64,000 nt of DNA, taken from CALAGB01 sp963713965. Lineage in GTDB: Bacteria; Chloroflexota; Chloroflexia; Thermomicrobiales; Thermomicrobiaceae. The notes beneath the pieces are model-generated. The model was not told where the DNA came from, made no database searches, and was given only the letters and a program-made list of their open reading frames with translations. Numbering within the stretch: the stretch's first letter is position 1; every line of letters starts with the position of its first letter. Location of the stretch: the NCBI GenBank assembly GCA_963713965.1, contig OY970217.1, positions 3,534,001 through 3,598,000 of the forward strand, read 5' to 3'. The position numbers and the translations under genes are program-made. This document shows, piece after piece, positions 53,435-62,730 of this stretch.

Positions 53435-55456
53435 ACGGACACCAAGCCGCTTCGACGAACCTTGGTTTGCCGTACCTTCGTTCCCCCATAATTCATTCGC
53501 CAATTCCCGCACTTCCTGATCGCAAGCCGGGTAGCCGCTCAGGCTCGGCGATTTCGACGGACGCGGCCCAATGACGGTTGCGCCGGCGGCCACCAATTCC
53601 TTGATCTTGCGCAGCAGTGCCGGCGTTATCGTCTGCATTTCCGGCAGCACCAACACCCGGTAACTCATGCCGTCGGGCAGCACCAACCGGCCATCCTTGA
53701 CCGACATCCGCGTTAGCAACGTCTCCGGCGCGCAACCATCGAAATTGTAACCGCGGCGTTCCGGTGGATTGCCGCGCGTGGCGGAGGCCGGCGGACGAAA
53801 CACATGCGGCGCCCCTTCTGCCACCAAATAACAGATGTCCGCCACGGGCAATCCCTGGCGCAGCACGTATTGGCACCGCGCAAGGTAGGCGTGATACGCC
53901 GGCACCATGTCCCACCAAGTCTGCGTGCGTTCCCAATGAACGCCGTAAGGCCCCATGGTCATGCCGGGCACACGATCCAGCCACGGCTGGTGTTGATAGC
54001 GGTGAAAGACAATGCGGTTCACGCCCGAACACAACGCCCAGTCACCGAGTGTTTTCATCGAACCCGGATAGGCCTGCCACCGTTCCGCGTTGCTGGAAGT
54101 GAACGATTCCGCCGCTACAATCGGCCGACCGCAAGTGTGCGCAATCGACGCGGCCTCGATGACGCTGTAACTCGTATTGAAGCCGTAGAGCCAGAACTCG
54201 CACATCGGCACGTCCGCCACGGCGCCGAGGCTCATGTCCGCGCACGGATTCATGTCGTAAGGTTCGATGGACAATCCGAAGCCATGCTGGCGACCGAGGT
54301 CTTTGAGGTGTTGGGCATGGTTTTCGATCACCAATTCCTGCGCGGTTTGCCGGAGATCCCAGAGGAAACGCTCGGAGACCTCCGCGCTGTCCACCACGCG
54401 ACCAGTCACCGCCGGCAGATAGCGCAACGGATCATAGCCGCGCCGGCGACGGAACTCGTCACGGAAGGCGGCCGTCCAGTTCTGCGCGCCCATTTCCCAA
54501 CTGTCGATGTGCAACATGTTCCAACCGGCGTCCGCGGCTTCCTCGCGCGGCCCCACCTCACGCAGCAACGCCCCGATGAAAGCATCGAAATGGGCGTCCA
54601 ACGCCGCCGCATCAAACTTGTCGCATTCCAATCCCAGACCGGGCGCGGCGCGGGCCGGGTGTTGGCGCCGGTGGTTACGCGGCCGAAACGCAAAATGGTC
54701 CAGTTGCCCGGTGGCACGTCCCATTTAAGCCGACCGTCGGCGTCGAGTTGTTTCGTGAGGTCAACGACCCGCGTTGATTCAACAGCGGCACCGGCTGGAA
54801 GGTCGGGAAACTTGGCCGGCGCCGGGAGAAAGGACTTCACATTGGGCTGTGAGGAATACGGACTCCGCACATACAGCGCCTTCTCGTCGATGTCCTCAAT
54901 GCGCTGCTGGCCGGATGACGAGGGAAACGCCAACACCGCTACGTCGCGATAGAACGCGTCCATCTTCCCCTTCAGGTCTGGTGGCAGTCCGCTTTCGCCG
55001 AAGAACGCCGGTCGCCGTCGAGGCTGGGGAAGAACTTCGCTGAACTGTTTTGGCCCGGCGACCTCGGTGGCACTGGCAACGATATGTTGCATGGACTGTT
55101 CGGCCATGACCCAAGGTCCGCCGCTGCCCGTCCAACCGGGGCCGGCGTTCAATGTGATTTGCGAGCCCCAGTCGCTCCGCCTCCCGGACCGCGTGCTTGA
55201 ACAGTTGCGCGCCATTCGGGACTCATGAAGTTGACCGGCCCGCGCGGGATGCCCACGTTGACCTCCATGATGATCACCCCGCCGATGCCAGCGTGCTGCA
55301 AGGCCTCGAAATCCGCGGTGATGCCTTCGCGGCTCAAGTTGCCATCCATGACGAACCAATAGACCCAGGGGCGGGCGGAAGCGGGAGGTTCGACGAAGCT
55401 TTGCTCCAAGGTGCGGTCAGTTGAATCGGAAACGGTGTTGGTTGAAGTAGCGTAGC

Positions 55457-55600
55457 GTTCCCCCTCACCCCGGCCCTCTCCCTCAGGGAGAGGGAGAATT
55501 GATGCCCGCGCCGCAGAAGCCGACGCCGATGCGAAGGTCCCGACACCGCTTCCCTGCTGTTCCCTCTCCTGGGGGAGAGGGTCAGGGTGAGGGGAAAGGA
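55457..55600. repeat. 144-bp REP-like doublet (LSPHPDPLPQE type) inside the hydrolase N-terminus
   Basis: Two inverted units: CCCTCTCCCT-C-AGGGAGAGGG with flanking CCCCTCACCCCGG on the left, and CCCTCTCC-TGGG-GGAGAGGG followed by TCAGGGTGAGGGG on the right. The 22-base arms differ at two positions. Translated in frame as SPHPDPLPQERE and LPLPEGEGRGEGER between signal peptide and mature enzyme. This sequence type recurs widely in environmental bacterial genomes. Confidence 0.8.
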
Positions 55601-55760
55601 AACGTTCGGAAGTTTCATTTGCATGCGCATTCGAAAAGCGCATCCGCTGATCAAGACCGGCGGATACGTCTGCAGCGGCGACTTGAACTACCAACAACGC
55701 AGCCCCAACCATCACCAGCGCCGCGGCGCGTTTGCGTATGGGAGTGATCATTGGCTGTCG

Positions 55761-57283
55761 TTAGGAAACCAAACCATTGCGCAGGCCATAATAGACTTCG
55801 TTCCAGCGCAAGGTTTGTTTGAACTCGCGAATGCTCGTGTCGCCGTCGATCACCACCAATTCGATACCCGCCATCTCGGCGAAATCCTCCAGCATCTCCG
55901 TGGTGACCGCCTGGCTGAAGCCGGTGTGGTGCGCGCCGCCGGCATGAATCCACGCGGTCGCCGCCATCGGCAAGATTCGGCTTGGGCACTCCATAAGGCG
56001 CGCGCCACCGGCAGTTTCGGCAGCGGCTGTTTCGGCGTGACGACGTCCACTTCGTTCACCAGGAGACGGAAACGGTTGCCCATATCGATGATCGAGGCGT
56101 TCAGGCCCGCACCCGCCGGGCGTGTTGAAGACCAGCCGCACCGGATCGGCCTTGCCGCCGATGCCCAGCGGATGCACCTCCAGCGACGGTTTGCCTTTCG
56201 CGATGCTCGGGCAAATCTCCAGCATGTGCGCGCCGAGCACCTGCTGGCCTTGCGGGATGCAGGTGATAGGTGTAATCCTCCATGAACGACGTGCCGCCTT
56301 TCAGCCCGGCGGCCATGACCTTCATCGCGCGCACCAGCGCGCACGTCTTCCAGTCGCCTTCGCGCGCCAAAGCCGTAACCGTCGGCCATGAGCCGTTGCA
56401 CCGCCAAGCCGGGCAATTGCGCCAGGCCGTGCAGATCTTCGAACGTCGTGGTGAAGCCTTTGAAGCCGCCGGCGTCCAGAAACACGCGCAAGCCCAATTC
56501 AATGCGTGCGCCTTCGCGCAATGACTGTGCCGCATGGCCGCGCCTTTGCGGAGCTCGGGCGCAATCGTGTAGCTGGCTTCGTATTCTTTGCACCAAGCCG
56601 CGTCAATCTCCGCGTCGGATGCATCGTTCACGCATTTCACCAGATCGCCCACGCCGTAGCCGTTGACCGAATAACCGAACTGCATCTGCGCCGACACCTT
56701 GTCGCCTTCGGTGACCGCGACTTCGCGCATGTTATCGCCGAACCGGCAGAACTTCGCGCCCTGCCAATCGTGCCATGCGGCGGCGGCCCGCGCACCAGGC
56801 GCCCAATTGCTGCTGCACGGCGGGTTCCTGCCAGAAGCCGACGACGACTTTCCGGTTCAGGCGCATGCGGCTCATGATGAATCCATGCTCGCGGTCGCCG
56901 TGCGCGGCCTGGTTCAGGTTCATGAAGTCCATGTCGATGGACGCCCACGGGATGTCGCGGTTGAACTGGGTGTGCAAATGCACCAGCGGCTTGCGCAGCA
57001 GCTTAAGGCCGTTGATCCACATCTTGGACGGCGAAAACGTGTGGCACCACGTGACGAGGCCGATGCAATTGGCGCTGGTGTTCGCTTCCTGGCACAGAGC
57101 CGTCGCTTCGTCCGGCGTCTTCACGACCGGCTTGAACACCACCTGGACGGGTATGGCCGAAGCGGCGTCCAGCGCACGGACGACTTGTTGCGAATTGGCG
57201 GCCACTTGTTCGAGGGCTTCAGGGCCGTAAAGATGCTGGCTGCCGGTCACAAACCAGACTTCGAGTTGTTTGAGGTCAATCAT
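55761..57283 (-). pseudogene. araA: L-arabinose isomerase, disrupted by multiple frameshifts
   Basis: Converts L-arabinose to L-ribulose. Start MIDLKQLEVWFVTGSQHLYG and GLVTWCHTFSPSKMWINGL, HTQFNRDIPW, MDFMNLNQAAHGDRE are unmistakable. The rest of the roughly 500 residues is present but spread over all three frames: shifts near 56,790, 56,520, 56,380, 56,250, 56,125 and 55,990. Conserved pieces such as FEDLHGLAQLPGLAVQRLM, GTSFMEDYTYH, AHMLEICPSIAKGKPSLEVH and EMLEDFAEMAGIELVVID occur in order. The very high indel density within otherwise conserved sequence points to sequencing error. It abuts the glycoside hydrolase gene, fitting a pentose-glycan use cluster. Confidence 0.85.
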
Positions 57284-57394
57284 GCGATGCTAATGTGTTT
57301 GGTCCATTTACTGAAGGATCGCCATCTCGATCAACGCCCGAGGTGGCGGCCCTAAATCTATGAGCGTGAGCTTAACGGGAGGATGGCGGCACTG

Positions 57395-58990
57395 TCACTT
57401 GAGAAAACCGGTGACGATGAATATCTGGTTGCTCCCTTGGCCGTCGGCAGGCACGCGGCGGATGTAGGCGATCTTGGTTCCGTCCGGTGAAAACACGCAT
57501 GCTTCCGGCCGGGGCGCGTTGGCTTCGTCTTGGCGCAGGGTCAGGCGAATGGTTTGCCCGGTGGCAATTTCGGTGAGGCACACACTCTGGTCCATAACGT
57601 GGGCCAGCCAACGGCCATTCGGGCTCCAGGTGAATGCCGACGCGATGGACCAGGGATTGTGCGTCACCGGCACCGGTTCGCCGCCGTTGGGCGAAATGGT
57701 CCAGAGTTGCACGACGCCATTGTCATCCTTCATTAAAAACGCAATTTGCGATCCATCCGGTGAGCTGCGCAGCCAATGACGCGGGCCCTGGAGACCGGGA
57801 AAATTGCGGTCGGCTGTGTGCGTTAGTCGGCGTTGCTGCGTACCCTTAGGCGGGTAGGGCATGCGCGTCTCGGTGCCAGCCAATGGCCCCTTACCCGGCA
57901 CGGTGACATCCTCCGGAAGATCGACGAGAAACACTTCGGATATGGTTTCACCGCGGCTGGTCACCACTTGCCCCTGAAAGGCCAGCGCCCGCCGTTGCCG
58001 GGTGCCGTCCGTGCGCACATACCCGTTAGTGCCCACCCAGGCTTCTTCGAAGGCTTTCTTGATTTCGTCGGAGCCGGGTTGGGGTTGCGCGGTGGTGTGG
58101 GTGACTAACACGGTGAAATACTCGCCGTCGTGGTTGCGCGGATTGTCCTTCGGCACGCGTACCGATCCGAAGGGAACACTGACGCCGACATTGCGCAAAT
58201 TGAGATCGTGATCCGCGGCGGATTCCTGGTACCGCGCCAACACGGCATCTTCGTAGGTGAAGCTGACCCATTCTCCGGCAGCATCCCAAACGTGGACGTG
58301 CGTGCCACCGCGCAAGGCACCCGCCGTGAACGGTGGCGTGAGGTCGCGCGCATCAAGGTTATGAAGAGTCGCCTGAAGATGGTTTGGAGTCCCGCCTTCA
58401 GGCGGCACCGCGTCCCTTTCGCCTTTCGGAACCAACGGAGAAGAAATCGACTCCCGCGCATACCAACCCGACTCCGTATCTGCGTCCGCAATATCGACCA
58501 TCACCCCGCGTCGATGAAAAGCGCAATATCCCCAGACCGGCGTCGGATGTTCCGGCCCTTGGATAAAGACTATTCTGGAGCGGACCGGATTGAAGGTCAC
58601 CACGCCGCAATGCGCTCCGTTGGTGCTTCGGTATAAGACTTTGACCTCACCGGAATGGATGTTGACCATCTCAATGCTCGAGCCATCGAACACCGCTCCC
58701 TCCGGATCGGATCGCGTGTCGTACACAATCCACTCACTGTCCGGCGACCAGACGCCCGTGTTGGTCAGAATGCGACCGCCGGGACCGTGGGTGATTTGTC
58801 TTTCAACTGTATTCATGGGAGATAGAACCGGCGGTTGGGCGGCAGGGACGTGGCCGGCCAACGCAAGGGCCAGAAGGACCAATGACCAATGTCGCAATGA
58901 CCAGAGAATGATCAATGGCCAATGACCTAAAGCCAAGCATGCGCTTATTTTCACTTCGCCACGTTCACCATCACCAAACAACCAGTCCAA
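57395..58990 (-). CDS. DUF3748 beta-propeller protein, exported
   Basis: 531 residues, intact frame. An N-terminal hydrophobic segment (SLVLLALALAGHVPAAQ) should act as signal peptide. The body is a TolB-like beta-propeller with WSPDSEWIVYDTRSDPEGAVFDG, SSPDGSQIAFLMKDDNG and FSPDGTKIAYIRRV repeats, matching DUF3748 proteins. Function unknown; the neighbours suggest glycan use. A 14-base hairpin repeat is translated in frame (KGERDAVPPEGGTPN). The first about 40 codons read as repeated GHWPLII / RHWSLVL sequence, itself a common Verrucomicrobiota repeat, and overlap the sialidase end by 40 bases, so the true start may be later. Confidence 0.75.
   Translation of the reverse strand: MDWLFGDGERGEVKISACLALGHWPLIILWSLRHWSLVLLALALAGHVPAAQPPVLSPMNTVERQITHGPGGRILTNTGVWSPDSEWIVYDTRSDPEGAVFDGSSIEMVNIHSGEVKVLYRSTNGAHCGVVTFNPVRSRIVFIQGPEHPTPVWGYCAFHRRGVMVDIADADTESGWYARESISSPLVPKGERDAVPPEGGTPNHLQATLHNLDARDLTPPFTAGALRGGTHVHVWDAAGEWVSFTYEDAVLARYQESAADHDLNLRNVGVSVPFGSVRVPKDNPRNHDGEYFTVLVTHTTAQPQPGSDEIKKAFEEAWVGTNGYVRTDGTRQRRALAFQGQVVTSRGETISEVFLVDLPEDVTVPGKGPLAGTETRMPYPPKGTQQRRLTHTADRNFPGLQGPRHWLRSSPDGSQIAFLMKDDNGVVQLWTISPNGGEPVPVTHNPWSIASAFTWSPNGRWLAHVMDQSVCLTEIATGQTIRLTLRQDEANAPRPEACVFSPDGTKIAYIRRVPADGQGSNQIFIVTGFLK
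58392..58405. repeat. Short palindromic repeat unit inside the DUF3748 gene
   Basis: CCGCCT-TC-AGGCGG hairpin with flanks GGAGTC and CACCGCG, a third REP-like family in this part of the window, translated as AVPPEGGTP on the gene strand. Confidence 0.55.
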
Positions 58991-60595
58991 CCGCGTTGCG
59001 GAATTGTGATTTTCTCGCCGGCTTTCAGCTCACGAGTAAAGACACTCAAGCTGGTGCGGTTGCGGTCCGTGTAGCTAAAGGTGTCCTCGGTCTTTGTCCA
59101 GCCATTCAGATCCGCACCAGACCGCGCCATAGCCGTCGCCATGCGGAGCGTAACGTCGCGTTGGGCACGGACTTTAATGGTTGCGGGTTCGCCGCCGCCG
59201 GTGCGCGTGTATTGCCAGCCCCGATAGGATTGCGGCACGTTCTCCCAAACGTAGTTACGGTTCGAAAACGCCTTCTCGCCATGGTCCAACCGCGCCATAT
59301 CAAAACCTCGTCCCGTGATGATCAAATCGCCCAGGTTGTATTTGGTGGAAGGCAATTCCGGCATCGGCACCGAATCGGCCATGGTGAGTTGGCGGAAGTT
59401 TGCGAACCGATGGAACGTCAAAAAGTTCGCGTCGTGATTATTGTGCGCGCCGCCCAATCCATCGTCATAAGCCGTGCGACAGGCCGCGATCAGGTCGTCA
59501 CCGTCGAACTGCCAGGCGACATACTGAAATCCGTGCTTCGCAATGTCCGGGTGATAGAGCAGGACACAACGCACCGCCCAGTTGGTCAGATCGCGCGACG
59601 CCACCAACGCCAATGTATTCCGGATGCCGCCCGGTCGCCCGGCGTCCTGATGCCGCTCCGGGACGATGGTCGCCAGCGACCAATAGCGATCGCTTTTGGC
59701 ATCGTAACGAATGGAGAACTTTTTCGCGCCACCAGGGAAATCAATGAACCCAGTTTGCGGATCGAACGAAGCCGTTTTGCCATCAGCACTGATCTGTACT
59801 GATCGCGGCCTTTTCGGGGCAACTGGGCGTTTCCACGCGCAGAATATCCACAACGTCTCCATTGCGCGTGACCACGGCATTGCCTTCGAGCCACCCGCCG
59901 AATTGGCCGTCGAGCCATTGGCGCTTGCTGGGCAGGAAATTGCTGAAAGTCCAATTGGCGGCATCGAGCAGATCAGCGTCCACCGGGACGGACAACATGC
60001 CCGCGCAATAAGTGATGCCCCATCCTTGCGGCGGATCGCGCCGTTCCATGCCGCGCCATAACCGGCCCGCGTGCTGGATCACCGGCATGGGCGCGCAATG
60101 GTATTGGCCGTTGTCACGAAGCAACCCGCTCCGCGAATTGGTCGGTGAGGTCCAGGTTTGCCCGCCGTCCGTCGAACGGCGAATGATCGCATTGCCGTGA
60201 TGCTTGTCCGGGCCAATCATGTAAAGCGCATCGCGATGGACAAACAGCGTGGACCAGAACTGGCCGTCGATGGTCGATATTGTCTCCCAAGTGCGTCCGT
60301 GATCACGGGAACGGAATACCTGGGTAACCGCGCGCTGCTGCTCCGTGCTGTTGGGTCCGAACTGATCGTGCGAAGCCACATAGTCGCCATTGGGCAAAAC
60401 GGCCAGACTGGGCGAGCCGACGTAAATGCCGGACGACGCCGGCCAGTGGTCAACCACCACGCCCGGCACTCGCGCAAAATTCGCTTCGGATCGAGGGGCG
60501 GCAGGTGTTTCCGCGGAAACCGCGGGCCAAGGCAACAGGACAAAGGCTGCCAGCGAAATCACTGACGTTCCCCAGGTAAAGGTCGTGCATTTCAT
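58951..60595 (-). pseudogene. Sialidase-family (BNR repeat) exported protein, one frameshift
   Basis: About 545 codons. Signal peptide MKCTTFTWGTSVISLAAFVL. Two Asp-box motifs are clear (SRDHGRTWE and STDGGQTWTSP), the mark of sialidase/BNR beta-propellers; IYVGSPSLAVLPNGDYVASHD is the first blade. An extra base near 59,800 shifts the frame after VETPSCPEKAA to VQISADGKTASFDPQTG, and the rest is intact to the stop. Substrate could be sialic acid or another glycan; the catalytic Tyr/Glu pair cannot be placed with certainty. Probably a sequencing error rather than a dead gene. Confidence 0.8.
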
Positions 60596-60661
60596 GCGAT
60601 CAATTGTTCTTCGCTGAACTATACGAAAACCGCCGGCAAAGCGGAAGGCATTACTGCGCCA

Positions 60662-61159
60662 GTAGGACAGCGCGTCCCGCCTGTCCCGAATGGCCAAACA
60701 ACATCCGAATTCACATCAGTGATCCAAAAAGGCCAATGAACCGATCAAGCCCCCGGCGACCATGAACAATCCTGACAGTCGTAGGAATCAGCCACCATAC
60801 TAGTTCAGCCCCAGTTCCTCGCGCCAGCGTTTGGAGTGCGCCCGGCTTGCCGGCGCTTTTGCATCGAGAAAGGCATTCAGATTTCTGCGGGCGTCGTATC
60901 GTTTTTGTAAGGAACACTCCCATCGAAAGCGGGAGCAAGCTCCACGCACTCCAAACGCTGCGCGACCTTTGAAAGCCATTCTGCGTTGCTCACGCCAATC
61001 CATTCGGGCGGCCCGAGAAGTCCCTTGCCCATTGAGCACTGACAGGACTGCATCCCACCTGGCCCGAATGGCCCAAACAACATCCATTTCTACCGGAGAC
61101 ACGCAATACGCTGTGAACGCCTTGCGGATCTTCGGGACCGGCGGGACGCGCTGTCCTAC
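60662..61159. repeat. Cluster of palindromic repeats in the sialidase-DUF2868 gap
   Basis: A 29-base inverted repeat (28 of 29 matching) with core AGGACAGCGCGTCCCGCC bounds about 500 bases (60662-60690 and 61131-61159). Inside lies the second 146-bp element and a direct repeat of GAATGGCC(C)AAACAACATCC (60689, 61066). Apart from these repeats the 600-base gap contains no gene I can support. Confidence 0.75.
60820..60965. repeat. 146-bp paired-palindrome repeat, copy 2
   Basis: Same length and end sequences as the copy inside the hydrolase gene, in inverted orientation: left end GCGCCAGCGTTTGGAGTGCG with CCGGCTTGCCGG hairpin, right end GGGAGCAAGCTCC and CGCACTCCAAACGC. About 33 of 35 end bases agree between copies; the central 70 bases do not. 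Confidence 0.8.
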
Positions 61160-61199
61160 CTTGCCAGTTCGGCTTTGGTCGGCAACACTCGGGCACGAC

Positions 61200-62730
61200 A
61201 TGAGTTCGCCCACGCCTCGACAATCCCGGTTGGGTTACCTGGTGGATCTCGCGGTGCAATTGCAGCGAGACACCGGGCGGACGGACGTGGAATTGCACCG
61301 GCGCGACCGGGCGTTGGCCGGCGCGTTGCACACCGCCAACCCGGACCGGCGCTCGCTGCTGCTGAGTTGGCTCGAGGCGTTGCGTGACGCGGGACATCCG
61401 CTGCCGGGCCGCTCCGTGGGCACCGCTTACCGCGTGTCGATCCTGGCGCTGGTGATTCTGGGATTGGTGGTAGGCTGGAGCGCAGCGGCGACAGTTTTTC
61501 ATTACAACGGGACGCAACCGGTCAACCTCGTCAACTGTACTCGCCGTGTTTGTGGGCGTGCAATTACTCCTGCTGGCGCTCCTGGGAATCGTAATCCTGC
61601 CGCACCGGCTGACCCGCCATCTTCCCGGGGTGGTCGCCGTGCAAGAGGCGCTCGCCTGGCTTTCACCGGGGCAATTCACGCGGCTGGCCTTTCGGTTGTT
61701 GCCGCGCGAATTGCGGGAGCGGCTAACTGAATTGATTCAACACAGCAGTCCGCACCGCCAGCAATTCGGCCGGGTGCAGAAATGGGCCATTGTGTTCGCG
61801 GCGCAAACTTTTGCCGTTGCCTTCAACGTGGGCGCGCTGGCGGGTTGCCTGTATCTCATCACGTTTTCCGATTTGGCGTTTTCCTGGAGCACCACGTTGG
61901 AGCCGAACGTCGAGAAAGTCCACCATTTGACACAAGTCCTCGCCACGCCCTGGGCCTGGACGACCCAATCGGCGGTGCCGTCCTTGGAACTGGTGCGCGA
62001 AACGCTTTATTACCGGCAGGCAGGCGTCCCCCACAGCGGCAATCCGACCCGGTGGGGCGAATGGTGGCCGTTCCTGGTCGCGTGCATGGTGACGTACGGA
62101 TTTGTGCCGCGGCTGTGGTTGCTGACTGTGGCCGGTTGGCGATTTCGGCGATGTGTGAATCATGCATTGGTCGAGGCGCCCGGAGTCACGGTTGTATTGG
62201 ATCGGTTAACCAGTGAACTGGTCATCACTCAGGCAACCGGAGGCGATGGGCAAGATGCGGAAGCGCCGGCTGGTCGCCCAGTAGAGCCCAACGCGACCGC
62301 GCTCGAAGTCGCCCGACTTTGCCTGGTCAATTGGGGCGGACTGGACCTGCCGGATGAAGCTTTGCAGGATTGCGTTCATCAGGCCTGGCAACGCGAGATT
62401 CTGAGTGTGCATCACGCCGGCGGCCGGGCGTCCCTCGACGATGACGGGCAAACCATCGCCGCGCTGGGAGCTGCGCCGTCCGACACCGGGCTGGCATTGT
62501 TCGTCAAAGGTTGGGAACCGCCGGTATTGGAGTTCACCGATTTTGTCCGCGACCTCCGCCAGACCGTCGGCGAGCGACGGTTGATCTTGGTGGTGCCCGC
62601 AGGAATGGATGACACCGGTCAATTGGTTCCCCCGCGCGACCTCGACGCCGTCCAATGGCAAAAGCGTCTGCGCGCTCTCGGCGACGCGGCGCTGGTGGTG
62701 CGGCCATGGAGTAAAGGAGGCCCGTTGTGA
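61200..62730 (+). pseudogene. DUF2868 membrane protein, one frameshift
   Basis: About 510 codons. N-terminal soluble part (MSSPTPRQSRLGYLVDLAVQ, LHTANPDRRSLLLSWL), then hydrophobic helices (VSILALVILGLVVGWSAAAT; after the shift FVGVQLLLLALLGIVILP, LAGCLYLITFSDLAFSW, FLVACMVTYGFVPRLWLLT) and a C-terminal cytosolic region. One indel near 61,535 splits the gene in the second helix. The stop overlaps the start of the GTPase gene by four bases (GTGA), the usual DUF2868-DUF3482 pairing in Proteobacteria and Verrucomicrobiota. Function unknown. Confidence 0.78.

Larger units (their letters stand above)
51578..55751 (-). pseudogene. GH106-like glycoside hydrolase (alpha-L-rhamnosidase type), frameshifted
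   Basis: Large secreted glycosidase, about 1380 codons, disrupted by at least two frameshift sites (about 55,180, where two compensating indels seem to occur, and about 54,650). Signal peptide MITPIRKRAAALVMVGAALL at the start; then YWFVMDGNLSREGITADFEAL, GSGGPWVMAEQSMQHI, WNMLHIDSWEMGAQNW and EFWLYGFNTSYSVIEAA, typical of the GH106/GH2-like family of Verrucomicrobiota; a C-terminal jelly-roll sugar-binding domain follows (RYILDLGRVQVMARLKLNG). Two palindromic repeat elements are translated in frame, one after the signal peptide and one mid-protein. All segments remain conserved, so sequence error is more likely than a true pseudogene. Confidence 0.75.

Noticed and set aside
55149..55359. Two separate small genes at the hydrolase N-terminus
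   Set aside because: Both frames carry consecutive parts of one conserved hydrolase, so a frameshift explains them better.
53289..60965. CRISPR array
   Set aside because: Repeats are few, palindromic doublets far apart with no regular spacers and no cas gene.
60831..61199. Upstream extension of the DUF2868 reading frame
   Set aside because: It translates the 146-bp repeat and other palindromes, not protein; the ATG at 61200 begins the conserved part.
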